From contig OZ316895.1 in NCBI GenBank assembly GCA_973895155.1, positions 22,010,001-22,074,000 on the forward strand: a stretch of DNA of 64,000 nucleotides, given 5' to 3'. The first letter of the stretch is position 1; every line of letters begins with the position of its first letter. The translations under genes were made by a program, and so were the position numbers. The notes under the pieces were generated by a model, which was not told the DNA's origin, did no database searches, and saw only the letters and a list, made by a program, of their open reading frames with translations. Of the stretch, positions 12,970-23,255 are shown one piece after another. The stretch comes from Marsupella aquatica (lineage: Eukaryota > Marchantiophyta).

Positions 12970-13390
12970 TGTTGAGCATAGACGACGATCGCAACGGCAA
13001 GCCCATGAACCATCCAACGCACAATAGTCGACACAAGAGATACGTGGTTCACCTCCTTGAGGCTACGTCCACGGGAACACACAAGAGAGCTTTACTGAAC
13101 TCTAAGCCCGTCAGCTATACCGAGTCTCCACAGTGTAAGCTCTCCCTATCTCTCAAGTGGCTCCATAACAATGAGCCTTGGTTCTACCTCTCCAAGCACA
13201 CATGCCTCTTATGATATAGTGTGCAACTTAGTTGTACCTAACCACATAGTTGTACCTAATCACGTAGTTGTACCTAACCACATAGTTGTACCTAATCACG
13301 TAGTTGTACCTAACCACGTTGTTGTACCAACCCACGTTGTTGTACCAACCACGTCATACCTAACCTAGACGTAAGAGTAAATACCCAACA
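12970..13390 (-). repeat. left LTR (3' LTR of the copia element)
   Basis: 421 bp, from TGTTGAGCATAG to ATACCCAACA on the plus strand. It is longer than the right LTR by exactly one 18-bp unit of an internal minisatellite at about 13229-13365 (seven units here, six on the right). Substitutions relative to the right LTR are at 12972 (T versus C), 13053 (C versus T) and 13172 (T versus C). Confidence 0.96.
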
Positions 13391-13401
13391 ATCTTCCCCT
13401 T
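13391..13401 (-). other. polypurine tract of the copia element
   Basis: On the element's strand AAGGGGAAGAT lies directly against the 3' LTR. This is the expected place and composition for the RNase H-resistant primer of plus-strand DNA synthesis. Confidence 0.85.
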
Positions 13402-13580
13402 GACTCTGGTCTAGGGGAGAGTAATACTGCCAATGTATATGATCCCTCAGCGGGAAGTTCTGGACAAAAACCAAACTGGTTTCCCTCTCTAACTAGAGCA
13501 AACCAGAACTAAGCCATAGCCTAATACATAGGAATGAGGAAGAGCATATATCAGTAATTACAATAAATATTAAGAAAACT

Positions 13581-16500
13581 CTACTTGTGATGCAATTGCA
13601 AAACCTGCAATACGTCACGGTGTCTAGAGAAACTCTCCAAAGGAATCACTTTAGTAAATGCGTCAGCCGGGTTGAGTTTACCATCAATCTTGACTAGCTC
13701 AAACAAATTATTAGACACAGCCTGCCTGATAAAATGGTACCTGACATCAATGTGCTTCACTCTGCTGTCCATCACCTGGTTCATAGCAAGGTGGAGCGCA
13801 CTTTGACTATCACAATGGAGCTTCACATTCCCTTGTGGCAATCCCATTTCAGTGATAAGTCTATCCAACCAAATCGCTTCCTTTGCTACTTCCGCAGCTG
13901 CAACATACTCCGCTTCTGTAGTAGATTGAGCAATACACTTCTACAAAGTAGACCTCCAACTTATGCATCCACCGCCAAGTGTGAACACGTATCCTGTTGT
14001 TGATCTCCTTCGGTCCAAATCTTGTCCATAGTCAGAATCAACATAGCCAATCAATGATTTAGCATTCTTTGCATTCGCATCAAATAAAAGACCATGATCC
14101 ACGGTACCCTTCAAGTACCTGATAATCCACTTCACTGCTTCCCAGTGTACCTTCCCTGGATTTGACATGTACCTGCTTACCTTACCCATAGCCATGGCAA
14201 GATCAGGTCTAGTGCAAGTCATCAAATACATGAGACTCCCCATTGCCTTGTCATACGGAACCTTTGACATCAACCCCTTCTTTGTGTCATCCGTAGGACA
14301 CAACGCTGATGATAACTTGAAGTGTGGAGCCAAGGGGGTACTTACTGGCTTGCTATTCCCCATGTTGAACCTTGCAATTACCTTCCTCGCATAACTGCTT
14401 TGCGTCAACCATAGCTTGTCAGCCTCCAAGTCCCTAGTGATCTCCATACCCAAAATCCTCTTAGCTGGCCCTAAGTCCTTCATCTTAAACTCTACACTAA
14501 GCAGTGCCTTGAGCTTAACAATCTCAGACCTATCCTTGGCTGCAATTAGCATATCATCCACATAAAGTACTAAAACAATGAACCCAAATATAATATTCTT
14601 TACCGATTTCAAATACACACAAGGGTCAAATACACTTCTGTGAAAACCTTGTGACCGAATCCAATCGTCAAACCGCTTGTTCCACTGTCTTGGTGACTGC
14701 TTCAACCCATACAAGGATTTCAGCAATCTGCAAACCAATTCCTCCTGTCCTCTCTTCACAAAACCTAGCGGTTGTCTCATGAAGATCACCTCTTCCAATG
14801 TGCCATAGAGGAAAGCTGTGACAACATCCATCTGATCTAGCAGCAGACCAAACATTACAACAAGTACACACAATAGTCGTATTGTAGAGTACTTAGCAAC
14901 TGGTGAGAAGACCTCATTGTAATCCACACCTTTCTCTTGTGTGAATCCCTTTGCTACCAACCTAGCCTTGTAGACCTTCGATCCACCTCCTATGGAATTA
15001 TCCTTCAGCTTGTAAATCCACTTGCTGTCCACCACTTGCTGACCCTTAGGCAGCTTAACAAGCTCCCAAGTTTTGTTGTCCTTTAGTGACTGCATCTCCG
15101 TTTGCATTGCTGCAGTCCACTTCTGCTTCTCCTTTGAAGCACTTGCCTCATGAAATGAAGAAGGTTCCCCTTCTTCCAAAATTAACGCATCACCCTCATC
15201 ATCAGCTGTAAAATCATCCTCTTGCAGTTGAGATGAATCAACCCACTGTCTATACCTTGGTGGAGCGCGTACAGTGCGACCAGATGTTCTTCTAGCCGAT
15301 GACTCCGGTTGATCTGCGTGTGCTGGTACAATTTGAAGCTCAACAGCATCCACTTGCTGCTCACCAGCATCAACAAACTCCTCTGGTTCCTCTGGCACAG
15401 GAACCAGCTCCATAATTGGAGCAACTCCTTCTCTCCGGTCATGCACCTCATAACCAATCTCCCCCTCAACGAGATCCGGGATAGGAGATTTTCCTTTGTC
15501 AGTACGGGAGACCTGAGTATTCTCCCCCTCCTTCAATAATCTGGATTCATTGAAGGAAACATCCCTACTGACAACGAGCTTACAGACAATAGGATCCCAT
15601 AGCCCATAGGCTTTCACACCACTCTGGTACCCAAGAAAAACACATTTCTTGGAGGTAGGATCCAACTTGGTCCTATTCTACTTCGGTGTGAGAGCATATG
15701 CATCACTTCCAAAAACTACCAAGCCATGATAGTCTGCTTGCCGCTTATAGCGCATCTCAAACGGCGTTTTGAAATTGATAGCACTAGAAGGAGAAAGATT
15801 TACCAAATAAGCTGCGGTATTGACAACTTCTGCCCAAAATTCTTGTGGTAAACCTGATTGGCTCAACATACTCCGTGACCGCTCCAACAGTGTCCGATTG
15901 AGCCTCTCAGCGACACCATTTTACTGCGGAGTATAAACTGTGGTGAGATGGCGAGTTATCCCCTGTTCTGAACAGTACTCTTCAAATTCCATTGAAGTGT
16001 ACTCCCCGCCGTTGTCTGACCTCAGACTCTTCACCCTTGTATCCAAACACTTGATCGTGTTTCCAGTCTGATTCTCCACCTGGGCCTTCCATTTCTTAAA
16101 AATGGACAAGACATCAGACTTATGCGTCATGAAATAAATCCACACAAATTTTGAGTAATCATCAATAAATGATACATAGTACAACTTTCCAGAGTGTGAG
16201 GGAGTCGGGGATGGACCCCACACGTCACTATGTATGTACTCAAGAACCGCTTTGGAACGATGAGTTCCAACACCAAAAGCATGACGATGCTGCTTTCCAA
16301 GAATGCAATGCTCACAAAACTCTAATTTATAAGATTGCAAATCAGAAATGAGTCCATTCTTCCGTAAGATAGCCAAACCCTTCTCACTCATGTGGCCTAG
16401 CCGTGAATGCCACAGTTGAGTCATCTCCTCGTGAGACTTGGTTACATTGGCCTCTCCACATACAGTATTGCCCTGTAACACATACAAATTCTTTTGTCTA

Positions 16501-17894
16501 CTCCCCTTCAAAATCACTATCTCTCCCGACCTGACTTGAAGTTCACCATCAATAACGCTCCATTGATGACCATTTGAATCCAACACACCGAGTGAAATCA
16601 GATTCTTACGCATGCCAGGTACATACCTGACTCCGGACACTGTGCGCACAGCGCCATCAAACATTTGAATCTTCACAGACCCAATTCCCTCAATTTGACA
16701 GGAGTGATCATTTCCCATCAGAACTGAACCGTTTGAAACAGAGTAAGAACTGAAAAACTCACGAATGTAACAAATATGAAAAGAGCAAGCACAATCAAAA
16801 ATCCACACATCATCTGCTCTCCTAGATAATGTGCACAGGGCATACTCCCGGCTTCATAAAACATACTCATCATTGAGTAAATCAACTTCTTCATCAGCCC
16901 TAGCCACATTTGCCGATGAAGTTTCCGCTGCCTTTCCCTTACAGTCTCGCTTGAAGTGTCCAACTTGGTTGCACTTCCAACATGTTACCTGCCTCCTCTG
17001 AGGGGATTTACCCTTGGACTTAGATCTGGATTTAGATCTAAATTGGGTTCTACGGTCCCCAGTTGGTCGCTGCATACTTCTCCCACGGTTAACATTGAGG
17101 GCAGCACCAGATGATGAAGGCTGTGACGTGATGTGCATCTTCTGCTAAAGATCATCACTAAGCAGAGAACTTACCACGTCATTGTATGAAATGGTATCCC
17201 TATCACGATGCAACAACACTCGTGATAGGGACTGGTAAGATGGAGGCAATGAACTAAGAAGCTGCAGAGCCTTCGTCTCATCATTCAAAGTCTCCCCAAG
17301 GTTTTCCAAGTCAACGACCATGTCGTTGAAAGCATCCACATGGTCTTGCAACTTCGTACCGGATTCCTTCATCTTGAAACTCATCAGTTTGTAGGAAGTG
17401 TAGAGCCGGTTCGACAACTCCTTGCGGTGATACTTGCTCTGCAATTCCGCAAACAAGGACATGCAATCCTTATGTGCACCCAACTGCTTGATGATGGGAG
17501 GCATGAGATAGAGTGTAACACACCACACTCCCTGCTCCTGCATGCGGTCCCATTGTTTCTCATCAACATCGTCTTCACGAGGGCTCAGCAGTTGGCCAAT
17601 CCCTAACGCATAGAGCACTCCCTTCACCTGCTTCTCCCATAGCAAGTAGTCAGAGCGCCCATCATACTTTGTCACTTCATACTTGGGTCCCCCAAGCTTG
17701 AAAGTCCCCATCTTCTTCTTTGGCACTACCGTGAGCTCCGGTAGTAGTACTGCTTCCTCCACCACACGCCGCACCGGTGATGGTATCGGTGTCACGTGCT
17801 CTTCCTCCTGCTCCTCTCTCTGCCCCAGAAACCTCCGCGGTGATCCTCGTGCTTCAAGTTCCACGTCTTCGAAAAACTCCTCTGAATCACTCAT
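13581..17894 (-). pseudogene. copia gag-pol polyprotein, one frame with five nonsense codons
   Basis: A single minus-strand frame of 1,438 codons runs from ATG at 17894 to TAG at 13581-13583 without any frameshift. It is cut by stops at 17145-17147 (TAG), 16854-16856 (TGA), 15921-15923 (TAA), 15678-15680 (TAG) and 13941-13943 (TAG). Domains in order: gag; zinc knuckle CWKCNQVGHFKRDC near 16960; protease; integrase zinc motif (HSRLGHMSEKG, then CEHC) and core with DVWGPSP, FIDDYSKFVW and SDNGGEY; reverse transcriptase with WIYKLK, QMDVVTAFL and LYVDDMLIA near 14560; RNase H with GYVDSDYGQD and DSQSALHLA. The protease active site reads DCAC where copia elements normally have DSG or DTG, so it is probably dead too. 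Each stop is one C-to-T change from CAG, CAA or CGA. Confidence 0.96.
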
Positions 17895-19033
17895 ATGAGA
17901 AAATCACAAAAAATGTTGTTTTTCACAACTTCTCAAAAAACTCGAAACTCAACACCGCCGCATAGCCCACAAAGCTAGGAGTCCAATACTGAAAACCAAA
18001 ATCAAAATCGAAATTTGACGGAAAAGTTATTCAAATTTCCGTCGAGGTGGGTAAAACCTTGGGAAACTCCCCCGTTTTGACCACCTCAGGGAATAACCGA
18101 AATACCAAGTACAACCCGTTGTCGGAATTGCGATGTGATTGGTGCGCCGCGTTGCCAACTTCAATGGCTACGATCTCGCCAAAAAATAACCAAAAAAGTT
18201 ACCGTTTGGCGGATGAAATCTTTGTCGGACGGTCAAAAAATAGCTCTCTGGTTTTTTGGAATATTCTATGACCCTTGTACAGGCCCTGTGAGAATTTTGG
18301 AAGAACAATCGAGGGGCTGACACGTGTCCTCGAACCCCCAAAACCCCCTACCACCCTTCGTCGTCGAAATCTGGTCGCGCGCGCAGAAAATACACACGGC
18401 AGAATGTACCCCTCGACACCAAACGCAAGATATCTCACTCGGGTTTTGACGAAATCAAGATCTGATTTCAGATTTGGAAACCAGACTCCGAGGCGATGAG
18501 GATCGATATAAGAAGCACCCAAAACGAGGAAAGAATGAGGGAGAAAAAAATTGGTAAAGATGACAGATTTCTCTCAATTGCCATAGCCAATTTCGAATCA
18601 GTTTTTCAAAGAAAAAAAATGGTACCTTGTCAACAACGAATGTTGATCAATTGCACTTGGTGCCGTCACCAAGTCCAACAAGGTAATTGATTTTTGCTTA
18701 GCCTTCCTCTTTGCATCAAAGAGCCAATCCCGGACTCAAAACAATCGTCTTGCCTCAATCTCTCCGTTGAGTCAAAACACTTGACGCTTCTCCCTCCGAG
18801 TCGATTGCCAACTTTCTTCACAAAATCCAGAACGACAAAAACTTAGATCTCTCTACACCACGAGCTCCGTTCAGCAATTTCTTCACACCGTTAGAAAGCT
18901 CTTGCCCTGATCTATCCGTTGAGCCAATAAACTCCAAGTTCCATGCGACGGAACTCTGGGAAATCCACCGACACTTAACGCTGGAAAAACCGTCATGAAA
19001 TCCCGTCACGAACACACGTCACCTCCCAAGCAT
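17895..19033 (-). other. copia leader between primer site and gag
   Basis: About 1.14 kb without a conserved domain. It separates the primer-binding site from the gag ATG. Open frames here on either strand have no recognisable similarity and are likely incidental. Confidence 0.7.
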
Positions 19034-19045
19034 GCTCTGATACCA
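19034..19045 (-). other. primer-binding site, initiator methionine tRNA
   Basis: The minus strand reads TGGTATCAGAGC, the standard plant copia primer site complementary to the 3' end of initiator tRNA-Met. It starts two bases inside the 5' LTR, the normal spacing. Confidence 0.95.
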
Positions 19046-19047
19046 AT

Positions 19048-19450
19048 TGCTGAGCATAGACGACGATCGCAACGGCAAGCCCATGAACCATCCAACGCAC
19101 AATAGTCGACACAAGAGATACGTGGTTCACTTCCTTGAGGCTACGTCCACGGGAACACACAAGAGAGCTTTACTGAACTCTAAGCCCGTCAGCTATACCG
19201 AGTCTCCACAGTGTAAGCTCTCCCTATCTCTCAAGTGGCTCCATAACAACGAGCCTTGGTTCTACCTCTCCAAGCACACATGCCTCTTATGATATAGTGT
19301 GCAACTTAGTTGTACCTAACCACATAGTTGTACCTAATCACGTAGTTGTACCTAATCACGTAGTTGTACCTAACCACATAGTTGTACCAACCCACGTTGT
19401 TGTACCAACCACGTCATACCTAACCTAGACGTAAGAGTAAATACCCAACA
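19048..19450 (-). repeat. right LTR (5' LTR of the copia element)
   Basis: 403 bp, TGCTGAGCATAG to ATACCCAACA on the plus strand. It is nearly identical to the left LTR. The minisatellite at about 19307-19425 has six units, and their order differs from the left LTR, so more than one copy-number step separates them. As the 5' LTR it should carry the promoter. I did not identify a clear TATA box. Confidence 0.96.
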
Positions 19451-19565
19451 TGCCTGCTGGCCTCCCTGAGGGAGTTGTTCTGATATGTCTATGGGGCTGT
19501 TTGCTTCCCCCCGGCCGTGGGGTTTTCGCGGTCTCACCTTTTTATTATAATTTTTTTTTCCCAGG
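19451..19565 (+). mobile_element. LINE 3' end continued beyond the copia insertion
   Basis: The first five bases are the second copy of the TGCCT duplication. The sequence then continues the LINE 3' untranslated region (gctggcctccctgagg) to a T-rich stretch ending near 19560, followed by the candidate right target-site duplication at 19566-19581. The tail is not a clean poly(A), so the exact LINE end is uncertain. Confidence 0.6.
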
Positions 19566-19581
19566 AAGACCAAAGAAGACT

Positions 19582-21845
19582 TTGGTCATAGTATCCAAAA
19601 TCTCATTCTATATGATTTTCAATTTCAACAACAATCCAACCACAATAATCTCCAACGACAAATGTACTACCGGACTAGACTGTCCAGTCCATCACTGTAT
19701 CTCCCGGACCAGTAACCAATTCTAAGACTGTTTGCACAAAACCAACAGGTGGTTGCAAATGCCTAGCAAATTGAAGATCTGGTGTCTGATGATTTCTTAA
19801 AGCAGGCAACCCAATGAGGCTTGTAATGGAAAGGTACTCTGTAGTTGAAAGCTGTCAAAATTTGGGGTCCTTGGGAACCCTTCCTTTTGAGAAAACCCCC
19901 AAAAAACATTAAACTTAAGAGTGAACATCTGCAGAAAGAATTAAGTTTACATCCACTAACTATCACCCAAAAGGAGCTCTCACTCAAGTACTCAAAACTC
20001 ATAGTGTGTTTGGGGTCCGAATGGTCCCCAAACAGCTCAGCTCGTCCCATGACCTAACCAGCTCTCAACATCAGTCTAAGTTCTGGTGTGTATCACCAGC
20101 TCAGCGCTTTGCTTGTGGAACGCTTCATTCCACAAGTCTCCCCCTACTTAGTCCCCACCAGATGGCCATATATCCCAGGGGCCTAGACCATAGAGGAGCT
20201 TGCGTTGGAGTTAGCAACACCGGAACTAAGTGGTAGGGTTGTCGAGTTCCGCAACTGCACTACTTAAACTCAAAACAAATTACTAGTCAATAATGCTTCT
20301 TTTGGTTGAATAACAAATTACTTTATGAATCTCAAGAGGCTAGAGATCTGGATGATGGGCCACCAATATGACGTAGGCAGTTTCCTTTATGGATCTCAAC
20401 AGCGAACGAGATGCCTTCTCCAAGAACCAAAAATGCACATCGAGAGAGAGCATCAATCTATTATTCTGGAGGGTGCCCACTGTTTTTCCAATCCACGCTC
20501 ACCCAACTACAGTACTGTACACGAAAGAAGGAACCGACCCAGCAAACGAACGTTCGTGGCAATCAAGTATCCGTTTGTTGGAAATGGCGATCATCTCCTA
20601 TGACGTGCTCATGTCTTCTTAATTGCTTTTGTGGGAAGGCATTGTCTCTCCTCCACTCTCACCGGAAATAATGAGAACCAGCTTGCAAAGAAAAAGTGAG
20701 ACCAATTCTCTTTTGATATGAGAGGGCCTCGTCAACGTTGGATGTCCCTCTGGAGCCTGTTTCTCCGCTCACACGGTTGAAGCAAAAGCTTCACAGGAAA
20801 TGTAGCTTCGTGGATGTTGTTGGGGATCAGCTGAAGAGCTGGATTCTAGGGAGAGAGAGTGTGAGTTTGCTGAAATTGTGTTACTCCACGAGAAACCGAG
20901 TGTGACGCCATTTAGTGGGTTGGAAATTGCATGGAAAGGGAGGAGGGATGGTGATTCATATTGAATAATCAGAAGCATTTGTCATCCGTGATTTACAACG
21001 AGGAACGCAATACGAGAAACAAATTTCGTGGATGACGTGAGAAGCGGACGAGGGATAAATGAGTACAGTAATTTACTTTGCAGGCCCGCATTGTTCACTG
21101 CTGTTCCGTCCAAGAACACGAAACCGAAAGAACTGTCTTGCAAAATTGAATGGTGGACGAGAGGAGTTTGCGACACGATTTCCAGTATCGAGAGACTTGT
21201 AGAGCGATGGTGCGTGTGGAAGAAGACATGCGGAGTTGAAGGCGAGGAGCTAAAGGTCAGCTCCAAATGCAGGCAGATTGAATGAATGTAAGTAACTAGA
21301 GAGAGAGAGAGGGCGAGAAAAACGTGATGTAAGAAATTATCAGAACGCTGTGAACGAGCTGGACGGCGAACACGATTCTCATTATGGAGGAAGCAGGCAG
21401 CACTCGTGGCAGGGGCTGGAGATGACATCGTCATGTAGAGTAATGAGGACTCGTTTTCGCTAGTCCTATCATTTGTCCGAGCTTCATCGATCTGGGAATC
21501 CATTGGCCTAAATGTCTACCAAGAAATGGGTCGCTGAGGAAGAAAGCGAATCTTTCCCCTAGCCAGCAGCTATCACAATTGGGATTGCAAATGGGGACCT
21601 CAGGAAATAGCAGTCTTGGTTTCCCCTCCTAGTAAGCTGGTCGCTGTTAGAGTGCTAGAAAAAATTAAGATTCGCTCCTGCAGCACAAGGCAACTATCAC
21701 AGTTGAGTTTGCAGATGACATTCTCGTTAAACAACAGCGGGAGCCTTCGTTTCCAAAGTGCCAGACAAGAGTACGTTGTGGATCGAAGATTTGGGAACTC
21801 ATTTTCTATCGTTTTATCTCATTCAAGTCTTGAGGGAAAACGAGT
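19582..21845. other. intergenic region and putative 5' flank of the ET gene
   Basis: No recognised gene. A minus frame at 20982-21503 (173 codons) has low-complexity, Ser/Leu-rich content and no family match. A short upstream open frame from 21616 on the plus strand overlaps the ET start codon in another frame and ends at 21903. If transcribed it could damp ET translation, but this is only inference. Confidence 0.4.
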
Positions 21846-23255
21846 ATGGAACACTTACGAGGAGGAGGAGCACAACAGAAGATGGAGCTGGTGGAGAGGT
21901 TGAGGAGGGAGGATCACCTCCGTGTTAAGCACGACAAGCTTTTCTCAGATTGGAAGATCTTGGTCGGTCCAGCCGATTGGGAGGGTCACACAGCTGGAAA
22001 GGAGGGCTCGCAAAGATACAGGCTCCACAATTTGCCAGCCTCTTACTTCGGGCCAGGCGTTTACGAATTGGGCTTGACTAAGCAACATACTAGCACTCCT
22101 CCTGAGGATTCCAAGCAACAGAAACTCAAAAGACATGCTGTGGTGGTCGTATACCTAGGCCAGGCTGACAATGTCCGTCACCGACTCCAAAGATATGGCC
22201 AGACGGGATCTCACTTGGAAGGTACTAGATCCGGTCTCGTTTTTGAGATAGAAGAGAACATGGAGCAGCAGAAATCAGGGGTTATGACAGCCAAGCTGAG
22301 AGGACGGTTTGCACCAAGGCCTCGAGTTGAGAAAGCAAGAGGTAATACAGAGACCAGCAGCAGTATGCAAGAGGGGCTCAAGCTTTTCACCGAGGTCTTT
22401 TCTAGAGGGTATTCAATTGCTTTCAGATGGGCCAGGACAGAGAGCAAGCAGATGGCTGAAAAGGTAGAATCCGAGCTGCTTCATGTGTTTGACTATCCTT
22501 GGAACACCTCCCTGAATGGGGCTCGACGGCCTCGAGACATTCTCACCAAACTGGACATGCTGCAGTACCAACTGGAGAGGAGTTTGTGCCTGGGACCAGT
22601 CTTGGGTTCCGGCTGGAGAAAGTGGGAGTATTTCGGCAGGAAGGTTGGTATTTCTGTGCCTTTGAGAAAGCCCACAACAACTGCTCCAACGCGGGCTAAA
22701 GTCTCCACAACCTTTTTCTTGTCTTCCACTAAAGGAGGAGCTGCAGAGGATGATGGTGGGGGTGCTAGCTTGGTTTGTGGTGTGCTTCTGCCTAATGGAT
22801 CAACCTGTGGCACTCCTCCTGTGAAAGGACGCAGGCGTTGTGAAGACCACAAAGGTCAAAGAGCCAAGGTTTTCACCAGGAAAATTCGAACCAGAATACC
22901 CCCAATTCAGCAGCAGTCAGAAGAACACAACCATGCTGAAATGGGCAGCAGCACAGGCAGAAGCAGGGCCAGCAGCAAACCAGCAGTTGTGATCATTAAA
23001 GCACAAATGCAGGGTAAGAGAGTGGAGATCACCGATGTCTCCACTGATGGGTTGGTAGGAGTTTGTGGAGCAAGTGTGGACGGTGGGGCCCCATGTTTGA
23101 GCCGACCTGTGCAAGGGAGGAAGCGCTGCGCAGCCCACAAAGGATTACGCACATCATCCAAGAGCAATCCAAAAGCGGCCTCATTTGCAGACAAAGATGC
23201 CGTGTGGTCAAGCCTTTCAAGGAGAAATGGTGGCCGGTTCGTTGATCAAGTCTGA
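21846..23255 (+). CDS. EFFECTOR OF TRANSCRIPTION (ET/HRT) family protein
   Basis: A single exon encodes 469 residues. The ATG is the first in frame after a TGA at 21831-21833; a second Met follows at residue 13. Residues 20-110 match the plant ET core: RREDHLRVKHDKLF, DWKILVGPADWEGH, YRLHNLPASYFGPGVYELG and VYLGQADNVRHRLQRYG. The GVYELG and VYLG strands are the two halves of a degenerate GIY-YIG nuclease-like fold. A conserved block GYSIAFRWA, then FDYPWN and NGARRPRDIL, follows. Two cysteine-rich ET repeats start at residues about 311 (CGVLLPNGSTCG, then CEDHKG) and 407 (CGASVDGGAPC, then CAAHKG), each with a likely zinc-binding C-C-C-H set. Barley HRT represses gibberellin-responsive promoters; Arabidopsis ETs affect differentiation and have been linked to DNA methylation. 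Nuclear action is inferred. Confidence 0.94.
   Translation: MEHLRGGGAQQKMELVERLRREDHLRVKHDKLFSDWKILVGPADWEGHTAGKEGSQRYRLHNLPASYFGPGVYELGLTKQHTSTPPEDSKQQKLKRHAVVVVYLGQADNVRHRLQRYGQTGSHLEGTRSGLVFEIEENMEQQKSGVMTAKLRGRFAPRPRVEKARGNTETSSSMQEGLKLFTEVFSRGYSIAFRWARTESKQMAEKVESELLHVFDYPWNTSLNGARRPRDILTKLDMLQYQLERSLCLGPVLGSGWRKWEYFGRKVGISVPLRKPTTTAPTRAKVSTTFFLSSTKGGAAEDDGGGASLVCGVLLPNGSTCGTPPVKGRRRCEDHKGQRAKVFTRKIRTRIPPIQQQSEEHNHAEMGSSTGRSRASSKPAVVIIKAQMQGKRVEITDVSTDGLVGVCGASVDGGAPCLSRPVQGRKRCAAHKGLRTSSKSNPKAASFADKDAVWSSLSRRNGGRFVDQV

Larger units (their letters stand above)
12970..19450 (-). mobile_element. full-length Ty1/copia LTR retrotransposon nested in the LINE
   Basis: The element is 6,481 bp and transcribed leftwards. 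Two LTRs (403 and 421 bp) bound a minus-strand primer-binding site, a leader of about 1.15 kb, one gag-pol frame and a polypurine tract. The domain order is gag, protease, integrase, reverse transcriptase, RNase H, which defines Ty1/copia. LTRs begin TGTTGGG and end CAGCA or CAACA on the coding strand, keeping the TG...CA rule. Outside an internal minisatellite I see only three differences between the LTRs in about 400 aligned bases, so insertion was recent. It is now unable to make its own proteins because of five nonsense codons. Confidence 0.96.

Noticed and set aside
13941-15665. Separate intact reverse transcriptase gene
   Set aside because: It is one segment of a single broken gag-pol frame, bounded by in-frame stops at both ends.
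13581-17894. U-to-C RNA editing rescuing the copia stops
   Set aside because: UAG/UAA/UGA to CAG/CAA/CGA editing is known in hornwort, fern and lycophyte organelles, not on nuclear transcripts. Decay by C-to-T mutation is simpler.
19046-19292. Plus frame within the LTR as a small gene
   Set aside because: It lies in the LTR, is present in both LTRs and includes minisatellite-derived residues in the left copy.
20982-21503. 173-codon minus frame as a gene
   Set aside because: Low-complexity Ser/Leu/His composition, no domain, no splice context; it is antisense to the probable ET promoter region.
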